In this document: positions 10,953-17,734 of the stretch, piece after piece | Layout of the letters: each line of letters starts with the position of its first letter | How positions within the stretch are numbered: position 1 is the stretch's first letter | IMG/VR virus record: IMGVR_UViG_3300038954_000134 | Span: 1 to 33,928 of that record | DNA: 33,928 nucleotides | Direction: 5' to 3' (one strand) | Origin: a virus | Position numbers and translations under genes: made by a program | The notes under the pieces: generated by a model | The model's input: the letters and a program-made list of their open reading frames with translations, nothing else | Told to the model about the DNA's origin: nothing | The model's database searches: none

Positions 10953-11921
10953 TTATATATCTAAAATTGCACTCTTATCTATTTCAACATACCAATATTC
11001 TGGAGTTGATTTATTTGGATTTATACTAACACCAGTTCTACTAACAATACCACCGGGATTACCCTCAACACCATGTGAAACATAATCAAATTCATCATCT
11101 AATTCCTTATATAATTCATCTTGATTTGGATATTCGGATTTTGGTATTTTTAAAACAAATGTTTGACCACCCATTGAGGGGTCTTCTGGATCAGGACCTC
11201 CTATTGGAGTTTTTTGGGATTCTTTAGGGTCATAATATTTTCCCCAGCTACCTAATTCACTTCTTGCTTCTCTTGGGTGTATTACTCTATCCATTTTAAC
11301 AGTTCTTTTTTTGGGTGCATATAAAATCATATGCTGTTTGTCACCCACTCTTTCTGGATGATAAGTAAATGTTTTACCCCATCTATCATCTTTAGAAAAT
11401 CTAACTACATCATCAGTTGGTACTTTAAATAAAAATTTCCTGTCATCATCATCAGTGCCTATATAATATTTCATAAGCTCTTTAGGTACATCAAGTTTCA
11501 TACCATCAAGCATTAATGATTCTTTCAATCCCTTTTTATTTTCTTCATTATTTGTAGCAAATTCTGATTCTAATGCTTTATACATCATTTGTGACATTTC
11601 ATCAGCATCTTCAATACCTTTCATTAATGGTGATGGTTTATATTCTGAAGTACTTAAAACTGAATATAAATTAGACCATTGACCATTATAATAATCAGAT
11701 GCAAACCAATATATAGCTTCTTCCATATCAAATATATTACTTTCTTCATCTTGAGGATCAAGTAAACCTTTAAAATTGTTTTTTAAAAAATTAACCATTT
11801 CTTCTTTAGTAGGATCATCAGTATTTAAATTTTGATCGTTTTCATCAATTCTCCTTTTAAAAGTGGGATCAACTTTTTCGAATATTTCGAATAATCTTTC
11901 TTTATCGGTTTTCTTTTTCAT
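10953..11921 (-). CDS. probable internal virion protein (322 aa)
   Basis: N-terminal KERLFEIFEKVDPTF is the shared motif found on other proteins here (962-1513, 12012-12647) and may be a capsid-targeting tag. Residues about 66-95 read MEEAIYWFASDYYNGQWSNLYSVLSTS, a pattern I associate with phage proteins of unknown function. The C-terminal part has many charged beta-like segments and a Gly/Pro-rich linker near 240. No catalytic site assigned. A GTATTTATTA box lies upstream at 11971-11980. Confidence 0.75.
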   Translation of the reverse strand: MKKKTDKERLFEIFEKVDPTFKRRIDENDQNLNTDDPTKEEMVNFLKNNFKGLLDPQDEESNIFDMEEAIYWFASDYYNGQWSNLYSVLSTSEYKPSPLMKGIEDADEMSQMMYKALESEFATNNEENKKGLKESLMLDGMKLDVPKELMKYYIGTDDDDRKFLFKVPTDDVVRFSKDDRWGKTFTYHPERVGDKQHMILYAPKKRTVKMDRVIHPREARSELGSWGKYYDPKESQKTPIGGPDPEDPSMGGQTFVLKIPKSEYPNQDELYKELDDEFDYVSHGVEGNPGGIVSRTGVSINPNKSTPEYWYVEIDKSAILDI

Positions 11922-11970
11922 GGTTTTAATATAATTTTATCTATATTATTTTATTAATTGTAAATATTTA

Positions 11971-11980
11971 TAATAAATAC
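11971..11980 (-). promoter_or_regulatory. late-type box GTATTTATTA
   Basis: Minus strand AGTATTTATTATAAATA, about 50 nt before the ATG at 11921. Confidence 0.5.
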
Positions 11981-12011
11981 TATTAAATGGGTAAAAGATA
12001 ATAATTAACAT

Positions 12012-12647
12012 TTACCCTTCCAAAAATGATTCATTCATTAGATTACCACCTGTTGTATTTGCTTTAAATCCTTTAGTGCCAACTAATCTATCGATGAATT
12101 TTATATTAGGCATTTTACTTCTTGCCCTATTTAAAAATTCTCTATAATAATCAATTCTTTCATTATAATCCTTTTCATTATATAATAATTTATTACTCTC
12201 CCCGATTGCAATATATGGGGAATCTTTATATCTTTGAACTGTTAAAAAGCCAGTTTGTTGTGGTAGGAATTTAGTCCAGTTTTTCTTAGGGACTGAAGGT
12301 AGTATACCTTTTTCACCCAATATTTTTAAAATATCATTATGTATTCCTCTGCTATATGATTCAATATAGAGATCACCATTTTCTGTGATAACACCTCTAA
12401 CAGATTTACCCAAATCACCAATATTCTTGGGATTTTTTATGATTTGCCAATCATCATCTTGATATGTGATATCATCATACTTTGTTTTTGATGCAGTATA
12501 TTTTTTATCAAAATCAGCAAATTCATCTGGAATGCCATACTTTTTTTCTAAATAAGTATCGCCAATACCTTCTTCAACGTCATAGTTAAAGTCTGGATTG
12601 AGTTTTTTCATTCTTTCGAATAGAATTTTTTTGTTTGATCTACTCAT
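12012..12647 (-). CDS. probable internal virion protein (211 aa)
   Basis: Begins with SNKKILFERMKKLNPDF, the clearest copy of the shared N-terminal motif, followed by an acidic VEEGIGD segment where a prohead protease could cut. The rest (KNIGDLGKSVRGVITENGDLYIESYSRG..., PYIAIGESN) looks like a compact alpha/beta domain and ends NLMNESFLEG. No family recognised. Preceded by a GTAACA/CGTA promoter. Confidence 0.75.
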   Translation of the reverse strand: MSRSNKKILFERMKKLNPDFNYDVEEGIGDTYLEKKYGIPDEFADFDKKYTASKTKYDDITYQDDDWQIIKNPKNIGDLGKSVRGVITENGDLYIESYSRGIHNDILKILGEKGILPSVPKKNWTKFLPQQTGFLTVQRYKDSPYIAIGESNKLLYNEKDYNERIDYYREFLNRARSKMPNIKFIDRLVGTKGFKANTTGGNLMNESFLEG

Positions 12648-12659
12648 TTTTTTATTTCA

Positions 12660-12687
12660 TATTACGTAAATAATTCACGTTTGTTAC
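12660..12687 (-). promoter_or_regulatory. GTAACA-N15-CGTAATAT promoter
   Basis: Minus strand GTAACA, 15 nt, CGTAATATG, 12-40 nt before the ATG at 12647. Confidence 0.6.
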
Positions 12688-12700
12688 AAAAATTTTAAAT

Positions 12701-12736
12701 AAAGGTGATAATAGTAGCGAACCTTTTATCACCTTT
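12701..12736 (-). terminator. hairpin terminator upstream of the 211-aa gene
   Basis: Perfect 10-bp stem AAAGGTGATA/TATCACCTTT with a 16-nt loop, followed on the minus strand by a U-rich tail (ATTTAAAATTTTT). It would end a short minus-strand transcript from 12740-12835 before the next promoter. Confidence 0.6.
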
Positions 12737-12833
12737 AATAAATAACCGAAGCTATAACGGTCCTAAACCGTATGTGTTGAATATCCATATATTCTCCCAT
12801 AATATACATATAATAAATAGTCTTGTATGGCAT
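12735..12833 (-). CDS. possible small ORF (32 aa)
   Basis: An ATG at 12833 (alternatively 12809, 24 aa) opens a short frame rich in Tyr, Ile and Met, ending at the base of the 12701-12736 hairpin. A TATTTATTATA box lies at about 12811-12821. The RNA also forms hairpins ACGG/CCGT and ATAGC-TTCG-GTTAT, so a non-coding RNA is equally possible. Confidence 0.25.
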   Translation of the reverse strand: MPYKTIYYMYIMGEYMDIQHIRFRTVIASVIY

Positions 12834-12843
12834 AAATTTTGAA

Positions 12844-12860
12844 TGTATTTTAATAAATAT
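12844..12860 (+). promoter_or_regulatory. late-type promoter-like box
   Basis: GTATTTTAATAAATATA, an imperfect copy of the late box, 10-26 nt before the ATG at 12870. Confidence 0.4.
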
Positions 12861-12869
12861 ATCTTAATT

Positions 12870-13589
12870 ATGAAAAAAATATTAACATTTATTATTTTGT
12901 TTTTAATATCATGTAGTATATCAAACTCACAAAATCCATATAATGAGATACTTATTGATAATTATCAAGAAGCTGTAAAAAAAAGAGATTCTATTAAATT
13001 TAATCCTAATAATAATTTTAACAATGATATGTGGTTTTATGCGCAATCATTTGATCCTATGTTTTATAATATAGTTTTTATTGATGGTTATGTTTGGGTT
13101 GAACCTATTTGGATTAGTCTTCAATTTAATGTGGGGTATATGTATTATAACCATAATATATATTATCCATATTATAATCAATTTAATTATTATAATTCAT
13201 ATATAAATTATATAACGAATAAAAGATATGATAATTTTATTAATAAAAGAAAATTTTTTAATAACAATCCCAATAAAAGAAAACATTATAATAATAATAA
13301 ACAATATATTAGAATAAAAAACGATAAATTAAAAAGAAAAAAACATATTAATAATGTTAAAAAATCAAATACTCGTCCTATAAGAAAATTAGAATATAAT
13401 AGAAAAAGAGTTCAAAGAAAGATTAATAAAAAAAATAATATTCAAAGAAAATCAAGATATAATAAAACTAACACTCCCATTAGAAAAAAATTTAATAATA
13501 GTAATAATAATTATTATAAAAAACAATCTAATATTAAACATAAAAATAATAGACCAGTAAGAAAGTCATCAAATAGAAAAAAGAAATAA
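12870..13589 (+). CDS. secreted lipoprotein-like basic protein (239 aa)
   Basis: Start taken at 12870 (MKKILTFIILFLISCSISNS); an in-frame ATG 27 nt earlier lies in the promoter-like box. The N-terminus is a signal peptide with a lipobox-like LISC, so cleavage and lipidation at Cys are plausible. The middle (WFYAQSFDPMFYN..., then Tyr/Asn-rich) is followed from about residue 125 by a long Lys/Arg/Asn-rich tail. Export of such a basic tail suggests binding to an acidic surface or nucleic acid. Unusual for a phage late region; perhaps a moron-type gene altering the host envelope. No family recognised. Confidence 0.7.
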   Translation: MKKILTFIILFLISCSISNSQNPYNEILIDNYQEAVKKRDSIKFNPNNNFNNDMWFYAQSFDPMFYNIVFIDGYVWVEPIWISLQFNVGYMYYNHNIYYPYYNQFNYYNSYINYITNKRYDNFINKRKFFNNNPNKRKHYNNNKQYIRIKNDKLKRKKHINNVKKSNTRPIRKLEYNRKRVQRKINKKNNIQRKSRYNKTNTPIRKKFNNSNNNYYKKQSNIKHKNNRPVRKSSNRKKK

Positions 13590-13595
13590 AATATT

Positions 13596-13988
13596 TTATC
13601 CTCCATGTACTTTTATATATGAATCGAACAATGATTTGATATTTTCACCTCCCACTATGTTCATTGAATGAATAAGGATTAATTGTGGGAGTTTTTTATT
13701 ATTATCTAAACAATAATTAATTAACCATTGTGCGCAGTGATATCCAGTTTTTTCATTACAATTCATATAATACTCTTCATCTAATCCGCTTTGTGCACTG
13801 TAGTGGTCATAAGAAAGATCATGATCAAAGGAAATAGCATGAGGAAGTCCATTTTCCTCAATGTATTGAGTAAATTGTTCATAGTTGCGGACTATTTTCC
13901 AATGCTTTTTAATATAAATATCATTATTGATATAATTAACAACATCTTCTGGCATTCTATAATCATCTAAAAATAAATTGTAAGACAT
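13596..13988 (-). CDS. cyclic-phosphate-processing receiver-domain protein (130 aa)
   Basis: NLFLDDYRMP (residues 4-13) and HAISFDHDLS (about 51-60) carry the acidic residues of a receiver-like fold, followed by EKTGYHCAQWLINYC. I recognise this as the stand-alone receiver domain family predicted to process cyclic phosphates in RNA repair (cREC type). It follows tRNA-Gln directly (22 nt), so it may be co-transcribed with the Pro/His/Gln tRNA operon, fitting a role in repairing cleaved tRNA ends. The enzymatic role is predicted for the family, not shown here. Confidence 0.75.
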   Translation of the reverse strand: MSYNLFLDDYRMPEDVVNYINNDIYIKKHWKIVRNYEQFTQYIEENGLPHAISFDHDLSYDHYSAQSGLDEEYYMNCNEKTGYHCAQWLINYCLDNNKKLPQLILIHSMNIVGGENIKSLFDSYIKVHGG

Positions 13989-14010
13989 ATTTTATAATTT
14001 TAAAAGTTTG

Positions 14011-14083
14011 CTGCCCCCCTGAGACTTGAACTCAAACCTCAAGAACCAAAATCTTGTGTGCTATCCAATTACACCAAAGGGCA
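14011..14083 (-). tRNA. tRNA-Gln (UUG)
   Basis: Acceptor TGCCCTT/GGGGGCA with two G-U pairs, discriminator G, anticodon stem CAAGA/TCTTG with loop TTTTGGT (UUG), TTCAAGT T-loop. The weak first U-A pair and G73 fit tRNA-Gln. Confidence 0.93.
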
Positions 14084-14089
14084 ATATTG

Positions 14090-14176
14090 CTGACCCTGTG
14101 GGACTCGAACCCACAAGCCTTTATTAGGCATCTGCTCCAAAGGCAGACGTGTTTAGCCAAATTCCACCAAGGGTCA
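14090..14176 (-). tRNA. tRNA with UUG (Gln) anticodon on a Leu-like type II body
   Basis: Acceptor TGACCCT/AGGGTCA, discriminator G, Leu-type D-arm (GGTGGAATTTGGCTAAACACG), anticodon stem TCTGC/GCAGA with loop CTTTGGA (UUG), and a long variable arm GCCT-AATA-AGGC. The body resembles tRNA-Leu(CAA) at 3594 (same TGACC...GGTCA-G ends), but the anticodon reads Gln CAA. Confidence 0.85.
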
Positions 14177-14189
14177 GTGTTTAATTTTG

Positions 14190-14265
14190 GGTGTTAGAGG
14201 GGAATCGAACCCCCGCAGACATGAGCCACAATCATGCGAGAAAAACCAACATTCTCAGCTAACAC
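14190..14265 (-). tRNA. tRNA-His (GUG)
   Basis: Acceptor GTGTTAG/CTAACAC, discriminator C, anticodon stem CATGA/TCATG with loop TTGTGGC (GUG), T-arm GGGGG-TTCGATT-CCCCT. The base before position 1 is T, so the usual G-1 of tRNA-His is not encoded. Confidence 0.92.
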
Positions 14266-14267
14266 AG

Positions 14268-14340
14268 TCGAGTGTGTACGATTCGAACGTCATTTTCGCA
14301 TCCCAAATGCGATGTGTTACCTGATTACACCACACACTCG
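14268..14340 (-). tRNA. tRNA-Pro (UGG)
   Basis: Acceptor CGAGTGT/ACACTCG, discriminator A, anticodon stem TCGCA/TGCGA with loop TTTGGGA (UGG). The T-stem (TGACG/CGTAC) has only three good pairs. First tRNA of the operon behind the Gln/Pro/His leader. Confidence 0.88.
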
Positions 14341-14351
14341 TTTATCTATTT

Positions 14352-14382
14352 CAATGTACGTTTTTTTTTCAAATTTTGTTAC
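14352..14382 (-). promoter_or_regulatory. possible GTAACA-N16-CGTACATT promoter inside the attenuator region
   Basis: Minus strand GTAACA, 16 nt, CGTACATTG, between the leader terminator and tRNA-Pro. If active it would bypass the terminator; the second box is a weaker match than the others. Confidence 0.35.
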
Positions 14383-14384
14383 AA

Positions 14385-14419
14385 ACAAAAAACCCCGTTC
14401 CTTTTTTCAGAACGGGGTT
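14385..14419 (-). terminator. leader terminator (attenuator) before tRNA-Pro/His/Gln
   Basis: RNA hairpin AACCCCGTTC/GAACGGGGTT (10 bp) followed by UUUUUUG. Its 5' arm CCCCGTTC is perfectly complementary (8 nt) to GAACGGGG at the end of the leader ORF (plus-strand 14462-14469). Confidence 0.85.
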
Positions 14420-14467
14420 AATTAAAATACTAATTTTATATGATTATTTTTAACATACTTTCCCCGT

Positions 14468-14524
14468 TCAGCATCCTTGTGGATGATGTTGTGGTTGGGG
14501 TTGTATGTTAATTATATTGCTCAT
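14468..14524 (-). CDS. 18-aa Gln/Pro/His leader peptide of the tRNA-Pro/His/Gln operon
   Basis: ATG 14524, TGA 14468-14470. Residues 8-16 are QPQPQHHPQ: nine of nine are Gln, Pro or His (CAA, CCC, CCA, CAT codons). The operon downstream encodes tRNA-Pro(UGG), tRNA-His(GUG) and two tRNAs with the Gln anticodon UUG. The antiterminator element GAACGGGG starts within the stop codon, where a terminating ribosome would cover it. The control codons also form CATCC-ACAA-GGATG, a possible pause hairpin. Too short to be a typical protein; interpreted as an attenuation leader. Confidence 0.82.
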   Translation of the reverse strand: MSNIINIQPQPQHHPQGC

Positions 14525-14548
14525 TTTTTTTTTATTTTTTTTATTAGT

Positions 14549-14586
14549 TCAATCATAAATACGTTACAAAGATATAAAATGTTACA
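14549..14586 (-). promoter_or_regulatory. GTAACA-N16-CGTATTTA promoter of leader ORF 3
   Basis: Minus strand GTAACA, 16 nt, CGTATTTATGATTG, about 25 nt before the leader ATG. The same element precedes leader ORFs 1 and 2. Confidence 0.65.
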
Positions 14587-14620
14587 TGAAATCCAAACAT
14601 TTTTTAATTTTTTTTTATTA

Positions 14621-14763
14621 AAAATAATCACACCCTAAATAAAAGGTATGATTATTATAAAATTATTAAGTCTAATTTACTTAACCACTAACTGGCATTA
14701 TAAGTCATTCCTGTTGGATTTTTCAGACCTAACTTAATAATTAATATAATTAAGCAATGACTT
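14621..14763 (-). ncRNA. candidate structured non-coding RNA with its own promoter and terminator
   Basis: A late-type box GTATTTATA at 14767-14775 is followed by about 140 nt without a plausible ORF, ending in a hairpin AATAATCA.ACC/GGT.TGATTATT (14623-14656) with a U-rich tail. The 5' part folds with an outer helix AAGTCATT/AATGACTT (14756-14763 with 14702-14709) enclosing CTTAAT/ATTAAG and GTT(A)GG/CCAAC hairpins. Confidence 0.55.
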
Positions 14764-14766
14764 TAA

Positions 14767-14775
14767 TATAAATAC
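14767..14775 (-). promoter_or_regulatory. late-type box GTATTTATA for the ncRNA
   Basis: Minus strand ATGTATTTATATTAAAG, a few nt upstream of the outer helix of the RNA at 14621-14763. Confidence 0.5.
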
Positions 14776-14815
14776 ATAAATTTTAATTATTTTTTCTATT
14801 TATAATAGGTTATAA

Positions 14816-14824
14816 GTATTTATA
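14816..14824 (+). promoter_or_regulatory. late-type box GTATTTATA
   Basis: AAGTATTTATAAAAAAA, 12 nt before the ATG at 14837. Confidence 0.6.
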
Positions 14825-14836
14825 AAAAAATTATCA

Positions 14837-15427
14837 ATGAAAAAGAAAGATTTTATACGTATCATAAATGAAGAAATTGGTGAATTTGATTTCTTAAATA
14901 ATGAGAAATATCTTAAAGAACAGGAAACTATTAAAATTTTAGAAAATCCTGAATTTCAAAAACAATTTATTATTGATTCTATCACAAAAATGAGAGATAA
15001 AATTAAATTTAATAATTTTACAACTCAAATTTTTAATGACCCTGAAATTCAAGACCAACAACATAATGATTTAAACATTGAAGTTAATGCTGAAATTACA
15101 TATTCATATAATGAAAATAATGACCCAATTAATTTTTCACTTAATTTTATTGGAGAAAATGTTAGGTATCAAACCGGATATGATTACAGTCATGGTGATC
15201 GTGACACACCATCAGCAACTGATGTTTGGTATAAAAATATAAATTGGTATGAAATTGAACCAACAATATATACATTAGAGGGTGATGATGTTGAATTTAC
15301 AGCATTTAATAAAGCACCTGATAATATTAAAGAATTATTTATAAGATCATATATTCAAGATACTATTGAAACTGAAAGTGATATTAATGATATTAGAGAA
15401 AAAATGCCAAAATATGGATCATTTTAA
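14837..15427 (+). CDS. hypothetical late protein (196 aa)
   Basis: Acidic soluble protein; starts MKKKDFIRIINEEIGEF, then a helical region, then a beta-rich half containing RYQTGYDYSHGDRDTPSATDVWY. The N-terminal KKxxFIRIINEE resembles the N-termini of T4-like virion proteins. Preceded by a good late box. No family assigned. Confidence 0.7.
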   Translation: MKKKDFIRIINEEIGEFDFLNNEKYLKEQETIKILENPEFQKQFIIDSITKMRDKIKFNNFTTQIFNDPEIQDQQHNDLNIEVNAEITYSYNENNDPINFSLNFIGENVRYQTGYDYSHGDRDTPSATDVWYKNINWYEIEPTIYTLEGDDVEFTAFNKAPDNIKELFIRSYIQDTIETESDINDIREKMPKYGSF

Positions 15428-15457
15428 TTTAATAATTATAAATAATAAAAAAAAATA

Positions 15458-15664
15458 TCACCACTTTCTTAAAGGACATTTTGATTTAATACTTCTTACT
15501 TTAGCTGGTATATAACATCCACATATTTTACATGTATTAAATTTTTGATTTAGTTTATTACAATCAACACAAAATTCTGCTCTAATTTTTGCAATTTTTT
15601 CTGTTTTTTGATTTTTAAATGTGTAATTACTCCACCCATTAATAATTTCCTGTATTTTATTCAT
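15458..15664 (-). CDS. small zinc-binding phage protein (68 aa)
   Basis: CVDC (about residues 32-35), CKICGC (45-50) and SKCPLRKW at the C-terminus. The combination NKIQEIINGWSNY...CxxC...CxICGC-IPAK-RS--SKCPL-KW is a recurrent small phage protein. It directly follows the 679-aa structural gene (3 nt apart), so a virion or assembly role is likely but unproven. Confidence 0.8.
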   Translation of the reverse strand: MNKIQEIINGWSNYTFKNQKTEKIAKIRAEFCVDCNKLNQKFNTCKICGCYIPAKVRSIKSKCPLRKW

Positions 15665-15667
15665 AAT

Positions 15668-17707
15668 TTATTTATAAATTATTCTACCTCCTTTATTTAA
15701 TTTAATATTTAAGTTAGAGTTTTTTTCTGATTCAATAATTGTGTTATGTAATACTTCTTGTGATGTTAAGCCTTTATCATAAATTCTTAATTTTTGTATT
15801 TTACCATTAAAAGATGAATTAAAATTTTGTTGAATTAATAAATTATTTTTTCTTGGGTCTTGTGATAAAATATCAGCACCTGTATATGTAAAGTCACTAA
15901 TATACAATGGTTTATTTAAATTAAAACTATCTGAGGTTTCAATTAATAAACCCATGTACAATTTTTGTTTACCTGTATTATCCTTAATTTTAAATTTAAG
16001 TTTAAGTGGTATCCATCTCTCTTGTCCTGTATATATGCCATTTTTTGTTGGCAATTGAGTTGCTGGGTTAACACCATAAAAAGTATAATAATCTGGATCA
16101 TCATAAACTGGAAGTCCCGTCACACCATAATATGAAACACCTTCAAAAACATATTGATATTCTTGTTCATCAGGAAATGGTCTTTTTTCAATACCGTTAA
16201 GTTCTTGTAATTCTTTGGTTGTTACAGGATATTTATATTTATCTTCTTCAATTATATCAATATCTTCTGTTCCATATACAATAAGTGAAACACTATTATT
16301 TACAAAGAAATTATTATCATCAACAGATTTAAAAAATCCATTAACAAACAAACTTAAATCAATTTCATATTCCCTATTTGATAATGCAATTATTGGATTA
16401 TCATATTTAATGAAATATGTTTGTGCACTTGTACTACCAGTATGTTCAATACGCATTACAGTAGCTGGATATTCGAGATTTTCATCTTCAACATTTTTAA
16501 ATGTTTTACTATCAGCACTTAAAGATAAACCTGTGGTAATATTCCCATCATTATATGCTTGATCTTCAATAATAAAATTATTATCAATATATGTTTGATT
16601 TTGATTGGTATATAATCCATAAGTTTGTATATCATAATGCCAAGAATATTTTAAACCAAATGATCCACCACCCCAACTAATTGAATATGGTACGCCAATT
16701 TGTTTCTCAGGGTCATTTTTAAATGCTTTAAAAAAGAATTCTGGATAATTTTCCATAATCCATAATGGTCTACCATTCACATATATGATAAATTTACCAT
16801 TACGTTGTTCATAACAATTAAATAAATCAGAATCTTCAATTATTTCATCTGGTATAAATGATATAGATATGGTAGTCCAACCAGTTGAAGGATTAATTGT
16901 TTTATCTGATTCATTATAAATGATTTGATTATTTTTATTAATGTATTTATATGCAATTTTTTTATCATTTGTTATTTCAAATGCAATTACGTTATTTGTA
17001 GTGTTTGCACTTTGTGGTGTTTCTTCTAATTCTATTTTAAACCTATCTTCATAATTATTAAATGCATCTTTTATAACATTCTTTTCTTTTACACTTTCTA
17101 AATGATGATCTTTACTTGTTATAACACCATTTGCTGTATTACCATTAATTGTTGTTTCACCAGAAAAATGTGGATTATATTTATCTTCAGCACGAGCACC
17201 CATCATATAAAATATCCCCTTAGAATCTGGATATAAGTAAATTAATGTTTCAATAGTAATACCATTATTATATCTTGATGGTAATAATTCATAATTATAT
17301 TTATCTAATTTAAAAAATCCTTGTAAATACCCACCCTTTAATTCAAAATAATTACCAATATTATCAGATGTTATACCACTCATTGGTAAATATTGTGTTG
17401 TTATACTAACACCAGAAGTTTCACCTGTTGATGGATTATTAACTGTATTATAACCAATACGATACATTGAAAATAATGTATCATTAGGTGTAATAGTAAT
17501 TCCATTCCACATTTCATTAGTTCTACCAACATCAAATTCAGTAAGACCAAAATCAATAAGATTAATATTGTTTGATTTTGCTTTTGACCATTTTGATATA
17601 CTATTAACTGTTAAATCTGTATTTAAATTCCAAGAATCTTGATTAGTTAAATCAATTTGAATTGCTAAGTTATCTGTTATTATATCGTTTAAACAATTTA
17701 AATCCAT
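15668..17707 (-). CDS. structural protein with LamG-like domains (679 aa)
   Basis: Beta-rich protein. Segments such as GITIETLIYLYPDSKGIFYMMG (about 148-169), FIIYVNGRPLWIMENYP (about 303-319) and the C-terminal FNGKIQKLRIYDKGLTSQEVLHN are typical of concanavalin A/LamG-like jelly rolls used in phage tail and receptor-binding proteins. Probably a virion surface protein that binds host glycans. Preceded on the minus strand by GTATTTATA (17726-17734). No chaperone or autocleavage domain seen. Confidence 0.72.
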   Translation of the reverse strand: MDLNCLNDIITDNLAIQIDLTNQDSWNLNTDLTVNSISKWSKAKSNNINLIDFGLTEFDVGRTNEMWNGITITPNDTLFSMYRIGYNTVNNPSTGETSGVSITTQYLPMSGITSDNIGNYFELKGGYLQGFFKLDKYNYELLPSRYNNGITIETLIYLYPDSKGIFYMMGARAEDKYNPHFSGETTINGNTANGVITSKDHHLESVKEKNVIKDAFNNYEDRFKIELEETPQSANTTNNVIAFEITNDKKIAYKYINKNNQIIYNESDKTINPSTGWTTISISFIPDEIIEDSDLFNCYEQRNGKFIIYVNGRPLWIMENYPEFFFKAFKNDPEKQIGVPYSISWGGGSFGLKYSWHYDIQTYGLYTNQNQTYIDNNFIIEDQAYNDGNITTGLSLSADSKTFKNVEDENLEYPATVMRIEHTGSTSAQTYFIKYDNPIIALSNREYEIDLSLFVNGFFKSVDDNNFFVNNSVSLIVYGTEDIDIIEEDKYKYPVTTKELQELNGIEKRPFPDEQEYQYVFEGVSYYGVTGLPVYDDPDYYTFYGVNPATQLPTKNGIYTGQERWIPLKLKFKIKDNTGKQKLYMGLLIETSDSFNLNKPLYISDFTYTGADILSQDPRKNNLLIQQNFNSSFNGKIQKLRIYDKGLTSQEVLHNTIIESEKNSNLNIKLNKGGRIIYK

Positions 17708-17725
17708 AATACTATAATAATTTAA

Positions 17726-17734
17726 TATAAATAC
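17726..17734 (-). promoter_or_regulatory. late-type box GTATTTATA
   Basis: Minus strand AAGTATTTATATTAAA, 18 nt before the ATG at 17707. Confidence 0.6.

Noticed and set aside
12701-12836. A fourth leader/attenuator (Tyr/Ile/Met-rich short ORF plus hairpin)
   Set aside because: The hairpin has no second copy of its 3' arm upstream, and the genes downstream encode virion-type proteins, not tRNAs or amino-acid genes.
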